Below are positions 15,215 to 23,119 of a DNA stretch of 33,166 nt, in pieces. Numbering within the stretch: position 1 is the first letter of the stretch; every line of letters starts with the position of its first letter. Below the pieces are notes generated by a model. That model was not told the DNA's origin and did not search any database. It saw nothing but the letters and a program-made list of their open reading frames with translations. This stretch comes from CAG-390 sp045546615 (GTDB lineage Bacteria > Bacillota > Clostridia > Oscillospirales > CAG-272). A program made the translations under genes and the position numbers. Location of the stretch: NCBI GenBank assembly GCA_045546615.1, contig JAZQDD010000056.1, positions 1 through 33,166 on the forward strand, given 5' to 3'.

Positions 15215-16003
15215 TTAAATTCTCTGTATCAGCTCTTGAGCTACCTCAAGGTATTCCGAGCTGCCCTTTGAGTGCTTGTCGTGATAATAAACGGGCATTC
15301 CGAACGACGGTGCTTCCGAAAGGCGCACACCGCGCGAGATGGCGGTGGCAAAAAGCTTGTCATAATAATGCTTTTTAAGCTCGTTAAGCACTTGGTTTGA
15401 CAGCAAGAGTCGACCGTTGAACATGGTAATGAGTATTCCCGTAACCGCAAGCGTCGGGTTATACAGTGATTTTACGCGCGAAATGGTTATCATAAGCTGT
15501 GAAAGTCCCTCAAGCGCGTAAAATTCGCACTGCATAGGAACGATAACACCGTCAGCTGCGCAAAGTCCGTTTATCGTCAGCATACCGAGTGACGGCGGAC
15601 AGTCGATTATCATATAGTCGAAATCGTTTTTGAGGGTTTCGAGAGCTTTTTTAAGACAAAATTCGCGTTCATCCTCGGAAAACAGGTCAAATTCCGCACC
15701 TGCAAGCGAAATGGTCGCGGGTATTATCGAAAGATTTGAGTATTTGGTCTCAACAACGGTGCTTTTTGCAAGCTCGGCAAGCTCCTTGCTTCCAATTTCG
15801 CTATCACGGACGAGCAGGTCTTTTACGGTATATTTCAAGCCTTTTTTCTGTACGCCGACGCCGCTTGTGGTGTTGCCCTGCGGGTCAAGGTCGACGAGAA
15901 GCGTTTTTTTGCCGAGAATGCCGAGAGAAGCCGCCACGTTTACGGCGGAAGTAGTCTTACCGACACCGCCTTTTTGATTTGCGAACGCAATTATTTTGCC
16001 CAT
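15215..16003 (-). CDS. parA: Chromosome partitioning ATPase ParA (Soj family)
   Basis: Deviant-Walker ATPase that works with ParB-parS in origin segregation and, in B. subtilis, in control of DnaA. 262 residues: deviant Walker A KGGVGKTT (11-18), LLVDLDPQGN (Walker A'), and DYMIIDCPPSLG (Walker B). The short N-terminus without an HTH marks it as the chromosomal Soj type rather than a long plasmid type. GGAGG is 8 nt before the ATG, and a consensus promoter lies 50 nt upstream. The leader up to rsmG contains three parS sites and a terminator. Confidence 0.97.
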   Translation of the reverse strand: MGKIIAFANQKGGVGKTTSAVNVAASLGILGKKTLLVDLDPQGNTTSGVGVQKKGLKYTVKDLLVRDSEIGSKELAELAKSTVVETKYSNLSIIPATISLAGAEFDLFSEDEREFCLKKALETLKNDFDYMIIDCPPSLGMLTINGLCAADGVIVPMQCEFYALEGLSQLMITISRVKSLYNPTLAVTGILITMFNGRLLLSNQVLNELKKHYYDKLFATAISRGVRLSEAPSFGMPVYYHDKHSKGSSEYLEVAQELIQRI

Positions 16004-16053
16004 TGTAAAGTCCTCCGAGGAATAAATAGTGCTATATATAATGAAGTAATCTA

Positions 16054-16082
16054 ATTATAGCATTTTATTTGCCTTTTTTCAA
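16054..16082 (-). promoter_or_regulatory. SigA-type promoter of parA-parB
   Basis: Minus strand: TTGAAA (16082-16077), 17-nt spacer, extended -10 TGCTATAAT (TATAAT 16059-16054). A parS site begins 45 nt upstream. Confidence 0.85.
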
Positions 16083-16126
16083 TAGGCGCGCGGAAATAAT
16101 CAAAAATTTACATTTTATATATGAAT

Positions 16127-16142
16127 TGTTCCACGTGGAACA
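16127..16142. promoter_or_regulatory. parS site 1
   Basis: TGTTCCACGTGGAACA, a perfect 16-nt palindrome; flanking bases extend it to 20 nt (16125-16144). It differs from the B. subtilis consensus TGTTTCACGTGAAACA only at the two symmetric positions 5 and 12. Confidence 0.93.
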
Positions 16143-16152
16143 ATCAAAAACA

Positions 16153-16176
16153 AAAAAGCGGCGCAAGCCGCTTTTT
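16153..16176 (-). terminator. Intrinsic terminator between rsmG and parA
   Basis: Stem AAAAAGCGGC (16153-16162) with GCCGCTTTTT (16167-16176), loop GCAA. It lies between parS sites 1 and 2 and should end the mnmG-rsmG transcript before the parA promoter. Confidence 0.82.
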
Positions 16177-16179
16177 AAA

Positions 16180-16195
16180 TGTTCCACGTGGAACA
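16180..16195. promoter_or_regulatory. parS site 2
   Basis: A second perfect TGTTCCACGTGGAACA, starting 53 nt from site 1 and 3 nt beyond the terminator stem. Confidence 0.93.
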
Positions 16196-16215
16196 GTATT
16201 GAGTTGAGTATTTAG

Positions 16216-16231
16216 TGTTCCACGTGGAACA
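16216..16231. promoter_or_regulatory. parS site 3
   Basis: A third perfect TGTTCCACGTGGAACA, starting 36 nt from site 2 and directly touching the rsmG stop codon (16232-16234). Confidence 0.93.
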
Positions 16232-16975
16232 TCAGAAGAGGGGAGAGCGTTTGATCTTCGCGTACGCTCGCGGATAGGTGGGCGGAGTGGGGGAGAGCTT
16301 TTCAAAAATTATTATCCGCCTTGTGTTCGAGCTTGCGCCGTTTGAGCTTTTATGAATAAGAAGCCTCTTTTGGTCTGAAATAATGCGTGCGGATAGCTTT
16401 TTTGCTCCCGCCGCCGCGCCTTTTAGTTCTTCGTCTGCGTTTTCGCCTTTCAGCGCGGCAAATCTGCCGCCTACCTTGGCGTAGGGAAGTGCAAGCTCGG
16501 AAATTACGCCGAGTCCCGCAACCGCGCGTGCCGTAACTATATCAAAGCCCTCGCGGTATTTTTTCATCTCATCTGATTCCGCGCGGTCGTTTATGACCGA
16601 AACGTTATTAAGTCCGAACTTTTCGGCACTTGCCGCTATAAAGTCCGTTTTCTTTTTCGTTGCGTCAAGCGCGGTAACTTTTACGTCGGGGCGTACGATA
16701 GCTATGGGCAGAGAAGGGAATCCGGGTCCTGCGCCGATATCAAGCAGGCTTGCGCCCTCGGGGACGAGGTCTGCCGCCAAAAGGGAGTCTGCAAAATGGA
16801 GCAAAGCGATTCCCTCGTCGGAAAGTATCGAGGTAAGGTTGTATTTTGCGTTTTCCTCGCGCAAAATACACGCAAACTGATAAAATCTATGTAAATTTTC
16901 CTCGGTTGCATACTTTTCTATGCCGTTTTGCCGAAGTATCTCGGAAAGCAGGGCAGAAAAGTCATTTTCATTCAT
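16232..16975 (-). CDS. rsmG: 16S rRNA (guanine-N7)-methyltransferase RsmG (GidB)
   Basis: Methylates N7 of G527 in 16S rRNA using S-adenosylmethionine. Seen: a KYNLTSI motif near residue 45, the SAM-binding loop LLDIGAGPGFPSLPIAIV (about 76-94), DIVTARAVAGLGVLSEL-like segment and a PRAYAKIKRSPL tail, all as in B. subtilis RsmG. I place the start at 16975 (MNENDFS), which aligns with the known N-terminus and gives 247 residues; ATGs at 16990 and 17014 are alternatives and none has a strong Shine-Dalgarno. It lies downstream of mnmG in the usual order. The stop codon abuts parS site 3. Confidence 0.95.
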   Translation of the reverse strand: MNENDFSALLSEILRQNGIEKYATEENLHRFYQFACILREENAKYNLTSILSDEGIALLHFADSLLAADLVPEGASLLDIGAGPGFPSLPIAIVRPDVKVTALDATKKKTDFIAASAEKFGLNNVSVINDRAESDEMKKYREGFDIVTARAVAGLGVISELALPYAKVGGRFAALKGENADEELKGAAAGAKKLSARIISDQKRLLIHKSSNGASSNTRRIIIFEKLSPTPPTYPRAYAKIKRSPLF

Positions 16976-17027
16976 ATATTCTTTTTCCATGATAATACCA
17001 AATAATGTAAACAATGGGAAATAATGA

Positions 17028-18905
17028 TTATTTCTTGAGCCCGAGCCAAATCAAAAGCACGCTGATATCGGCGGGGCTTACGCCGCTGATGCGCGATGCC
17101 TGACCGAGTGTAACGGGGCGAATCGCGCCGAGCTTTTGTCTTGCCTCTATGCGAAGTCCGCGCACCTCGGCGTAGTCGATGTTCTCGGGCAGACGAAGCT
17201 CCTCGAGCCGCCTTTGGCGGTTCACCTCGGCAAGCTGGCGTTTGACGTAGCCCGCGTATTTCACGTCGGACTGCGCACACAGGCGCACGCGCGCGGAGAG
17301 CGCGGGGCGTTCGCGGTCAAGCTCTGCGATATCGTTGTAGTCAAATTCGGGGCGGCGCAAGAGGTCGGCAAGGTGGAGTCCCGTTACGGCCGGCAAGCCG
17401 TGTGCCTCAAAAAATCTCCTGAGCGTTGCCGCATCGACAAGAGTTGCCTCAAGTCTTGCTTTTTCGGCATCTATCTCGGCGCGTTTTTTGCAAAATCGCG
17501 CCCATCTGTCGTCGGAAATCAGTCCGACGCGCCTGCCGTGGGGAGTCAGGCGCTCGTCCGCGTTGTCCTGACGGAGCAAAAGACGGTATTCGGAGCGTGA
17601 GGTCATCATTCGGTACGGCTCGTTCGTTCCCTTGGTCACAAGGTCGTCGATGAGCGTGCCGACGTAGCCGTCGGAGCGTTTCAGCACAAGCGGCTCTTCG
17701 CCCTTGAGCTTCAAAGCGGCGTTTATTCCCGCAACAAGCCCCTGCGCGGCGGCTTCCTCGTAGCCCGACGTGCCGTTGAACTGTCCCGCGCCGTAGAGAT
17801 TGCGTATTTTTTTATGCTCAAGCGTGGGGTACAGTTCGGTTGGGTCTACGCAATCGTACTCGATGGCGTAGGCGTAGCGGCTGATCACGGCATTTTCAAA
17901 TCCCGTCAGCGTGTGGAGCATCTCTTCCTGCACATCGGGGGGCAGGGAGGTCGAAAAACCCTGCAAATACATCTCGTCTGTGGATTCTCCCATCGGCTCA
18001 AGAAAGAGCTGGTGGCGTTCCTTGTCGGCGAAACGGTATATTTTGTCCTCGATAGAGGGGCAGTAACGCGGCCCGACACCCGAAATAAGTCCCGAAAACA
18101 GGGCAGAGCGCGAGATATTTTCCTTAATTATGCGGTGGGTTTCAGCATTCGTGTAAACGATGTGGCAGGGAATCTGCTCGCGGTCTGCCATCGCCGCCTC
18201 GTCGGTGTCCGCCGAGAAGGGAATTGGCGAGTCCTCGCCCGCCTGCTCCTCAAGGCGCGAAAAATCAATGGACGAGCGCAGGATTCGCGGCGGAGTACCC
18301 GTCTTGAAGCGGCGCATGGAAAGTCCCGCCGCCGCGAGCGATGCGGAGAGTCCGCGCGAGGGGAGCATACCGTCCGGGCCTGCGTCCGCCGTGCGGTCAC
18401 CGACGAAAATTCTGCCTTCAAGATAAGTTCCGCTTGCGATAATGACGGCATCGCATTCAAAGACCTCACCGAGAGCTGTGACCGCTCCGCTTACCTTTTG
18501 TGTGCCGTCTCCCATATCAGTGGTGAGAATTTCCACAATTTCCGCTTGCAGAGGGCGTAAATTCTCGGTTTTTTCAAGAATATGCTTGATATGTGCGCTG
18601 TATTTCACTCTGTCGGCTTGGACACGCTTGGAATGCACCGCCGCGCCCTTTCCGAGATTGAGCGTGCGCGATTGAAGCGTCACGGCGTCTGCCGCGCGTC
18701 CCATTTCGCCGCCGAGAGCATCTATCTCGTAGACGAGATGACCTTTTGCAGTTCCGCCAATGGAGGGATTGCACGGCATATTTGCCACGGTATCAAGCGA
18801 TAAAGTGAATAAAGTGGTGGAAATTCCCATTCGGGCGGCGGCAAGAGCTGCTTCAATGCCCGCGTGACCGCCGCCAACGACGGCGAGCTGTGTTTTCTTG
18901 TTCAT
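17028..18905 (-). CDS. mnmG: tRNA uridine-5-carboxymethylaminomethyl modification enzyme MnmG (GidA)
   Basis: FAD enzyme that, with MnmE, installs the cmnm5 group at wobble U34 of certain tRNAs. 625 residues, normal length. Seen: the FAD-binding GGGHAGIEAALAAARMG near residue 11, the family signature CNPSIGGTAKGHLV, the GLVAGINAA segment, and the C-terminal MMTSRSEYRLLLRQDNADERLT motif. The usual partner mnmE is not adjacent; the upstream gene is rarA, 14 nt away, so mnmG is part of the HD-rarA-mnmG-rsmG transcript. AGGAAA lies a few bases before the ATG. Confidence 0.97.
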   Translation of the reverse strand: MNKKTQLAVVGGGHAGIEAALAAARMGISTTLFTLSLDTVANMPCNPSIGGTAKGHLVYEIDALGGEMGRAADAVTLQSRTLNLGKGAAVHSKRVQADRVKYSAHIKHILEKTENLRPLQAEIVEILTTDMGDGTQKVSGAVTALGEVFECDAVIIASGTYLEGRIFVGDRTADAGPDGMLPSRGLSASLAAAGLSMRRFKTGTPPRILRSSIDFSRLEEQAGEDSPIPFSADTDEAAMADREQIPCHIVYTNAETHRIIKENISRSALFSGLISGVGPRYCPSIEDKIYRFADKERHQLFLEPMGESTDEMYLQGFSTSLPPDVQEEMLHTLTGFENAVISRYAYAIEYDCVDPTELYPTLEHKKIRNLYGAGQFNGTSGYEEAAAQGLVAGINAALKLKGEEPLVLKRSDGYVGTLIDDLVTKGTNEPYRMMTSRSEYRLLLRQDNADERLTPHGRRVGLISDDRWARFCKKRAEIDAEKARLEATLVDAATLRRFFEAHGLPAVTGLHLADLLRRPEFDYNDIAELDRERPALSARVRLCAQSDVKYAGYVKRQLAEVNRQRRLEELRLPENIDYAEVRGLRIEARQKLGAIRPVTLGQASRISGVSPADISVLLIWLGLKK

Positions 18906-18919
18906 TTTTAGTTTCCTAT

Positions 18920-20161
18920 TTATTTCTTGGCTTGTAGCTGCTTATAGCTCCCTATCGACTCGGCGTACGCACGCGCGGCGGACTCGGTCTTGTTCTCACC
19001 GAACTCGTAGTAGATGCGGTTTGCCACGTCGTCGGGCAGGTATTGCTGTTTCAAATAGTGGTTTTTGTATTCGTGCGGATATTTATAGCCCTTGTAAAGC
19101 GGCGCTTGCAGGTGCGTGGGCGGTGTGTGTCCCAAGCCGCGCTCCACGTCCGCGAGTGCCGCGGCGTACGCCGAGTACGCCGAGTTTGATTTCGGCGCGG
19201 TGGCAAGGAGAATGGCGGCGTTCACAAGCGGGATACGCGCCTCGGGCATACCGAGCTGGCGTGCCGACTCACAGCAGGAGTGCGTTACCGTCGCCGCAAG
19301 CGGGTATGCAAGTCCCACGTCCTCGGATGCTATCACCTGCAAGCGGCGGCAGACGGAGAGAAGCTCGCCCGCCTCCAGCAGACGGCAAAGGTAAAACGCC
19401 GTCGCATCGGGGTCAGAGCCGCGAATGGATTTTTGCAGGGCAGAGAGCAGATCGTAGTGCGAGTCGTCGGAGTAGTTGGATATTCCGCTGTCAAACGGCG
19501 TGATATCGTCCTCTTTTATCTCGTCGCCCTCGGCGTTGTAGTATGCATTCTCAAAAAGCAGTACCGCGCGGCGCACGTCGCCGCCCGTGCGCTTGCCTAT
19601 CTGCACAAGAAGCGCATCATCGACCGTTTTTTGGCGGTTGGTTTCGTTATTCAGGTACGCGAGAGCGCGGCGCAACGCGCGTGCTATCTCCTCGGGCGCG
19701 ACGCTTTTGAATTCAAAGAGCGTGGAGCGCGAGATCAGCGCGTTGTGCAGGCAAAAATGCGGGTTTTCCGTGGTGGAGGCGATGAGCGTAACTCTGCCGT
19801 CCTCGATGTATTCAAGCAGGGATTGCTGTTGCTTGCGGTTGAAATACTGTATCTCGTCAAGATACAAGAGAACTCCGCGCTGACCGAACATATTTGCTGT
19901 GTCGGAAAGCACCTCTTTGACATCGGAAAGCGTCGCGGTGGTGGCGTTCAGGCGGTAAAAAGTCATATCGGAGTATTTTGCGACGAGGGCGGCGGCGGTG
20001 GTCTTGCCCGTTCCGGGCGCGCCGAAGAATATCATATTCGTTATTCTGCCCGACTCGCAAATGCGGCGCAGAGCGCCGCGCTCACCGAAAAGGTGGGGCT
20101 GACCTACCATATCGGCAAAGCTCTGCGGGCGGATAAGCTCGGCAAGCGGCGTATTTCTCAT
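18920..20161 (-). CDS. rarA: Replication-associated recombination protein RarA (MgsA), AAA+ ATPase
   Basis: A clamp-loader-like AAA+ ATPase that acts at stalled replication forks. 413 residues. Seen: the N-terminal PLAELIRPQSFADMVGQ segment, Walker A GAPGTGKTT (47-55), Walker B LYLDEIQYF (99-107) and, at about 330-360, the MgsA signature with YAAALADVERGLGHTPPTHLQ and YKYPHEYKNHYLKQQYLPD. The start codon overlaps the preceding gene by 1 nt (TGATG), indicating translational coupling. A RuvB-like helicase is excluded by the C-terminal signature. Confidence 0.95.
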   Translation of the reverse strand: MRNTPLAELIRPQSFADMVGQPHLFGERGALRRICESGRITNMIFFGAPGTGKTTAAALVAKYSDMTFYRLNATTATLSDVKEVLSDTANMFGQRGVLLYLDEIQYFNRKQQQSLLEYIEDGRVTLIASTTENPHFCLHNALISRSTLFEFKSVAPEEIARALRRALAYLNNETNRQKTVDDALLVQIGKRTGGDVRRAVLLFENAYYNAEGDEIKEDDITPFDSGISNYSDDSHYDLLSALQKSIRGSDPDATAFYLCRLLEAGELLSVCRRLQVIASEDVGLAYPLAATVTHSCCESARQLGMPEARIPLVNAAILLATAPKSNSAYSAYAAALADVERGLGHTPPTHLQAPLYKGYKYPHEYKNHYLKQQYLPDDVANRIYYEFGENKTESAARAYAESIGSYKQLQAKK

Positions 20162-21810
20162 CAGATATAATTCCTTATTTCGTTAAACTTGATGTTCAGC
20201 TTTTGTGCCGTTTCCTCGATGAGGGCGGATTCTTTAAGCCCCGAGAAAATTCTGTCGCGCAGGCAGACTATGCCGTGGCGTTCAAGCACAAAAATGGCGG
20301 CAAGGCTGACGGCGGGGAGCATTTCGGCACGCGCAAAAACGTAGGCGTTGTATGAATTTGCGCCAAACGATGCCGCCCAGTCGTTCAGGTCAACGGCATC
20401 CGCCATCGGGATAAAGCTGCCGTCGTAGGTCAGCACGGGCGTGCGCGAGAAATTCTTTGCGGTGTTGACCTTTGGCACGGAAACGCAAATATCGCAAAGC
20501 TCGGGTACGGGCATTCCCGCTTCTTTGGCAAGGCGTGCCGCCTCGGTGCTTATTTTTTCTCGCAAGTCCTCAATAGAACGGAGCTTGGCGGCAAGCGTGT
20601 CTGCGCCAAAGGTGCGCTCGCCGTCTATCATCTCGACGTTGCCGATGTTCAGCACGATAGCCTTTTTCGGCACACGGCGCAGACTTATGCTTTTGGCGAT
20701 TTCACCGACGGTGACTTCCGAATGCTCCCAAACCTTCCACTCGGCGGCGGCGGGGCGCATTGCGCTGTCGTGCGACGTGCCGAGCGAGAATATGTCGTTA
20801 TCGGTAAATTCAAGAAAATCGCAGGGGTGGGAGAGCTTGCCGCCGCGGCGCATACCGTTGACGAGATCGCCCATCATCGACTCGACGGCAAGCACCTTCT
20901 GGTGCTGATATATGTAGCGCGTCAGCATCAGCTTTGAGAAAACCATCTCCTCGACCGTGGAAATGCCCGAAACGGGTACGGTCAGGTGGCGTTCGGGGAT
21001 GCCGTCCTCGCCCATGCGGTCGGCAATGCGCAGTTTATAAAGGAAGCGGTCGATGTGGTACGTCAGGGCAAGGCCCGTGGCGTAGCTGTCGCGGCGCAAA
21101 TAATCAAGCGCGTCGGCATCAAACTGACCGTTTATCATCTCGGTAAGGTACGCGGGGCGGATGCCGCCGCGCACATCGATGGGTGCGCCGACGATCATTT
21201 TTGCCACGTCGGAGAGAATGAGGTCGGGGTCTTCACCGTCAAACGGATAGCCCGATTCGGCAAAAAAGCGGCGGAAAGTGGGTGTGTTTATAATGACGTA
21301 AGCGAACATTTCGTGCGGCTGTGCGCCCGAAAAATCCTCGATTTCGGCTTTGAGTGCGCTCATTTCGGGGTACGTTGCGTAAATCGACTCCGAAAGATGC
21401 GAGAAAAAGCAATGTCCCACGTCGTGGAGCAGTGCGGCAAGGCGCAATCGGCGCACGTCGGCGGCGGAAAGCGGGTTTTGCGAGTGCGGGCCGAGTGCGT
21501 TATCCTCGCGGTTGACGCTTGATATCATCTGCGAGACTACGGCGACCACGCCGAGCGTATGTTCAAAGCGGCTGTGGTGAGCCGAGGGGTAGGTGAGCAT
21601 GGCAAGCCCGAGCTGATTTATGCGGCGCAGGCGTTGGAGCAGGGGGGAGTCGATAACGGTCAGCTCCCAAGGGTAAAACATTACCGTGCCCCACACGCAG
21701 TCATGGATGACCTTGCTTTGCGAGAAGCGCACGGGGCGGTAATCGCCCATACAGCGCGACACAAAGCGGTCGGCGCGGCTTACGAAATCAGCATATATCG
21801 ACTTTTGCAT
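20161..21810 (-). CDS. HD-domain phosphohydrolase (COG1078/YwfO type)
   Basis: 549 residues. The HD motif is complete: His84 (SRFEHTLGV), His129-Asp130 (LLHDVGHCFFSH), and a later Asp in FDADALDYLRRD. The order matches the dGTPase-like HD family of YwfO, whose members hydrolyse nucleotides; the substrate here is not known. It is longer than YwfO (about 433 aa) by a C-terminal region of about 100 residues that I cannot assign. First gene of a leftward operon with rarA, mnmG and rsmG; GGAGG lies 6 nt before the ATG and a good promoter precedes it. Confidence 0.88.
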   Translation of the reverse strand: MQKSIYADFVSRADRFVSRCMGDYRPVRFSQSKVIHDCVWGTVMFYPWELTVIDSPLLQRLRRINQLGLAMLTYPSAHHSRFEHTLGVVAVVSQMISSVNREDNALGPHSQNPLSAADVRRLRLAALLHDVGHCFFSHLSESIYATYPEMSALKAEIEDFSGAQPHEMFAYVIINTPTFRRFFAESGYPFDGEDPDLILSDVAKMIVGAPIDVRGGIRPAYLTEMINGQFDADALDYLRRDSYATGLALTYHIDRFLYKLRIADRMGEDGIPERHLTVPVSGISTVEEMVFSKLMLTRYIYQHQKVLAVESMMGDLVNGMRRGGKLSHPCDFLEFTDNDIFSLGTSHDSAMRPAAAEWKVWEHSEVTVGEIAKSISLRRVPKKAIVLNIGNVEMIDGERTFGADTLAAKLRSIEDLREKISTEAARLAKEAGMPVPELCDICVSVPKVNTAKNFSRTPVLTYDGSFIPMADAVDLNDWAASFGANSYNAYVFARAEMLPAVSLAAIFVLERHGIVCLRDRIFSGLKESALIEETAQKLNIKFNEIRNYI

Positions 21811-21858
21811 GGCTACCTCCGATGATGTAACATTTGCGATGAAAACTTTTCCTTATAC

Positions 21859-21887
21859 AGAATAGCATAAAAAAGGAAAAAAGTCAA
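21859..21887 (-). promoter_or_regulatory. Promoter of the HD-rarA-mnmG-rsmG operon
   Basis: Minus strand: TTGACT (21887-21882), 17-nt spacer, extended -10 TGCTATTCT (TATTCT 21864-21859), about 50 nt before the start codon. Confidence 0.75.
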
Positions 21888-21915
21888 GATGAAACGGATT
21901 TGCCGCGTGAAGCGT

Positions 21916-22245
21916 TTACTTACAAATGATGACCTCGCAGGGCTTTCCAACTTTTTCGGCATATTTAATGACCGACAAAGCCCCTCGCGAGCTTCCGTTC
22001 CAAAAAACAATGATCTTATCCGCATAATCTACAATTTTTTTGTTTCTTACAATGGGCGCGACGCGTCCGTGTCGTTTATAATCGGGTAAAAATTCAGTAA
22101 ACGGCAAGCCTTTGCTTTTGGCATATTCCGCAGCACAGCTATCAACGCCTCTCGCGCCGCCTGACACGATCTCGTCTTGCTTGGAAACATAGCTTTCAAG
22201 ACTTGGTGGGGTGATAGTACGCGAACCAACAATTGCTATTTTCAT
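21916..22245 (-). CDS. Small SLOG/DUF2493-type Rossmann protein
   Basis: 109 residues. It begins MKIAIVGSRT and has SGGARGVD (28-35), followed by AAEYAKSKGL and a later DKIIVFWNGSSRGA. This is the nucleotide-binding pattern of DprA/YpsA-type SLOG domains, in the short DUF2493 form. Such proteins may sense or process nucleotide-derived ligands, often next to mobile or defence genes. GGAGC is 8 nt upstream of the ATG. It is divergent from a ribbon-helix-helix gene and flanked by repeats on the right. No effector gene is next to it, so I do not call it a defence system. Confidence 0.8.
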   Translation of the reverse strand: MKIAIVGSRTITPPSLESYVSKQDEIVSGGARGVDSCAAEYAKSKGLPFTEFLPDYKRHGRVAPIVRNKKIVDYADKIIVFWNGSSRGALSVIKYAEKVGKPCEVIICK

Positions 22246-22268
22246 TAAAACTGCTCCAAAAATAAATT

Positions 22269-22305
22269 TGGTATACTTGTTTTGAGTATACTACCAACAT
22301 TATAT
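22269..22305. promoter_or_regulatory. Candidate operator/promoter between SLOG and RHH genes
   Basis: An imperfect inverted repeat, TTGGTATACT (22269-22278) against AGTATACTACCAA (22286-22298), overlaps a possible rightward promoter TTGTTT (22277-22282), 17-nt spacer, TTATAT (22300-22305). A leftward -10-like ATTATA also lies at 22299-22304. Could be the site of the neighbouring RHH protein (inference). Confidence 0.4.
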
Positions 22306-22354
22306 CACAAAATAATCTTAAAATATACTTAAAATAAGTTTTTTTGGAGATTTC

Positions 22355-22546
22355 ATGAGAAATAAGAAAAATAAGCATCTCGGAATTGAGATCGATCCCG
22401 AACTTCATTATAAGCTGCACTATATCTCAAAATATTATGGACGCTCGGCAAACGGCGAGATTCTTTATCTCATCAGGCAGGAAATCAAGGCGTTTGAGAA
22501 GGCAGAGGGAGAAATAGAGCTTCCCGAAGAGCTGCAAAACAAATAA
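22355..22546 (+). CDS. Arc-like ribbon-helix-helix DNA-binding protein
   Basis: 63 residues. The N-terminal basic stretch MRNKKNKHLGIEIDPELHYKL could form the beta strand and first helix, and SANGEILYLIRQEIKAFEKAEGEI the second helix, as in Arc/MetJ-type repressors. GGAGA lies 4 nt before the ATG. It is divergent from the SLOG gene and directly followed by a hairpin array; no toxin gene follows, so a toxin-antitoxin role is not supported. It probably represses its own or the divergent promoter. Confidence 0.72.
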   Translation: MRNKKNKHLGIEIDPELHYKLHYISKYYGRSANGEILYLIRQEIKAFEKAEGEIELPEELQNK

Positions 22547-22547
22547 G

Positions 22548-22735
22548 GGAAAACACCATAGGTGTTTTCCGGAGAAGTTGCGCCTGCGGCGCAAATGATG
22601 TTGCAACAAGTTGTAAATGATGTACGGCTTTGCCGTAATGATGTTGCGGCTTTGCCGCAAATGATGTGGGCTTGCGCCCAATGATGTTGCGGCGTTGCCG
22701 CAAATTGAGGAAGATCATTGCCTTACGGCAAAAAG
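22548..22735. repeat. Hairpin array with AATGATGT linkers
   Basis: It starts 2 nt after the RHH stop codon with a perfect GGAAAACACC-ATA-GGTGTTTTCC hairpin (22548-22570). Then come short palindromes (TTGCGCC/GGCGCAA, TTGCAACAAGTTGTAA, ACGGCTTTGCCGT, TGCGGCTTTGCCGCA, GGGCTTGCGCCC, TGCGGCGTTGCCGCA). They are separated by five exact copies of AATGATGT starting at 22594, 22616, 22637, 22660 and 22680. The first hairpin may serve as an RHH terminator-like element but has no T tract. Confidence 0.85.
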
Positions 22736-22812
22736 AAAAATTAATGAAAAAGGAATTGGCGCCCCCCCCACGGGCCAACCGGGCCGTTTTTCCGGAAAAA
22801 AACTGCGCTTGA
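22736..22812. other. Odd junction with C homopolymer before a repeat element
   Basis: A poly-C run (about 22762-22769) and a GGGCC-rich stretch lead into a degraded version of the CGCCGTTTTT hairpin. No gene. It could be natural decay or an assembly error. Confidence 0.4.
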
Positions 22813-23119
22813 TGTTAGCACCCAACCGATTTATTAGGGATTAGCACTAAAAAACACGGCTACGCATGGTTTACGGTGATTGCATATAAAGGCTCCCTCC
22901 GGGAGGGGGCTGGCGAGCGAACGCGAGACTGAAGGAGAGTGCGTGCATAATATAACAAGCACTTACTTCATCAAGACGCAGGTTCCTTCCACCACTTCGT
23001 GGTCCCCCTCTCGCTTCGGCTCGGTCACGCTCGGGCTCTGACACCACCCCGTGGTGTCATTCACTACCCTCGCGCCGCTTCGCTACCTCTCGGAGGGAGG
23101 CATATTGTAGGTGCGAACA
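22813..23119. mobile_element. Second copy of the TGTTAGCACC element (about 307 bp)
   Basis: The left end TGTTAGCACCCAAC (22813-22826) matches the inverted right end near 23107-23119 (GTGCGAACA, one mismatch to GTGCTAACA). The interior shares with 10975-11260 the CTCCCTC hairpin block, GGAGAGTGCG, the CAAGCACTT segment and a CTTCCACC-x-CTTCG-x-GGTCCCCCTC segment. It has an extra block with hairpin GACACCACCCCGTGGTGTC. No protein is encoded. Confidence 0.6.

Noticed and set aside
22246..22546. Toxin-antitoxin system (SLOG protein plus RHH)
   Set aside because: The genes are divergent rather than in one operon, and the SLOG protein has no toxin family features.
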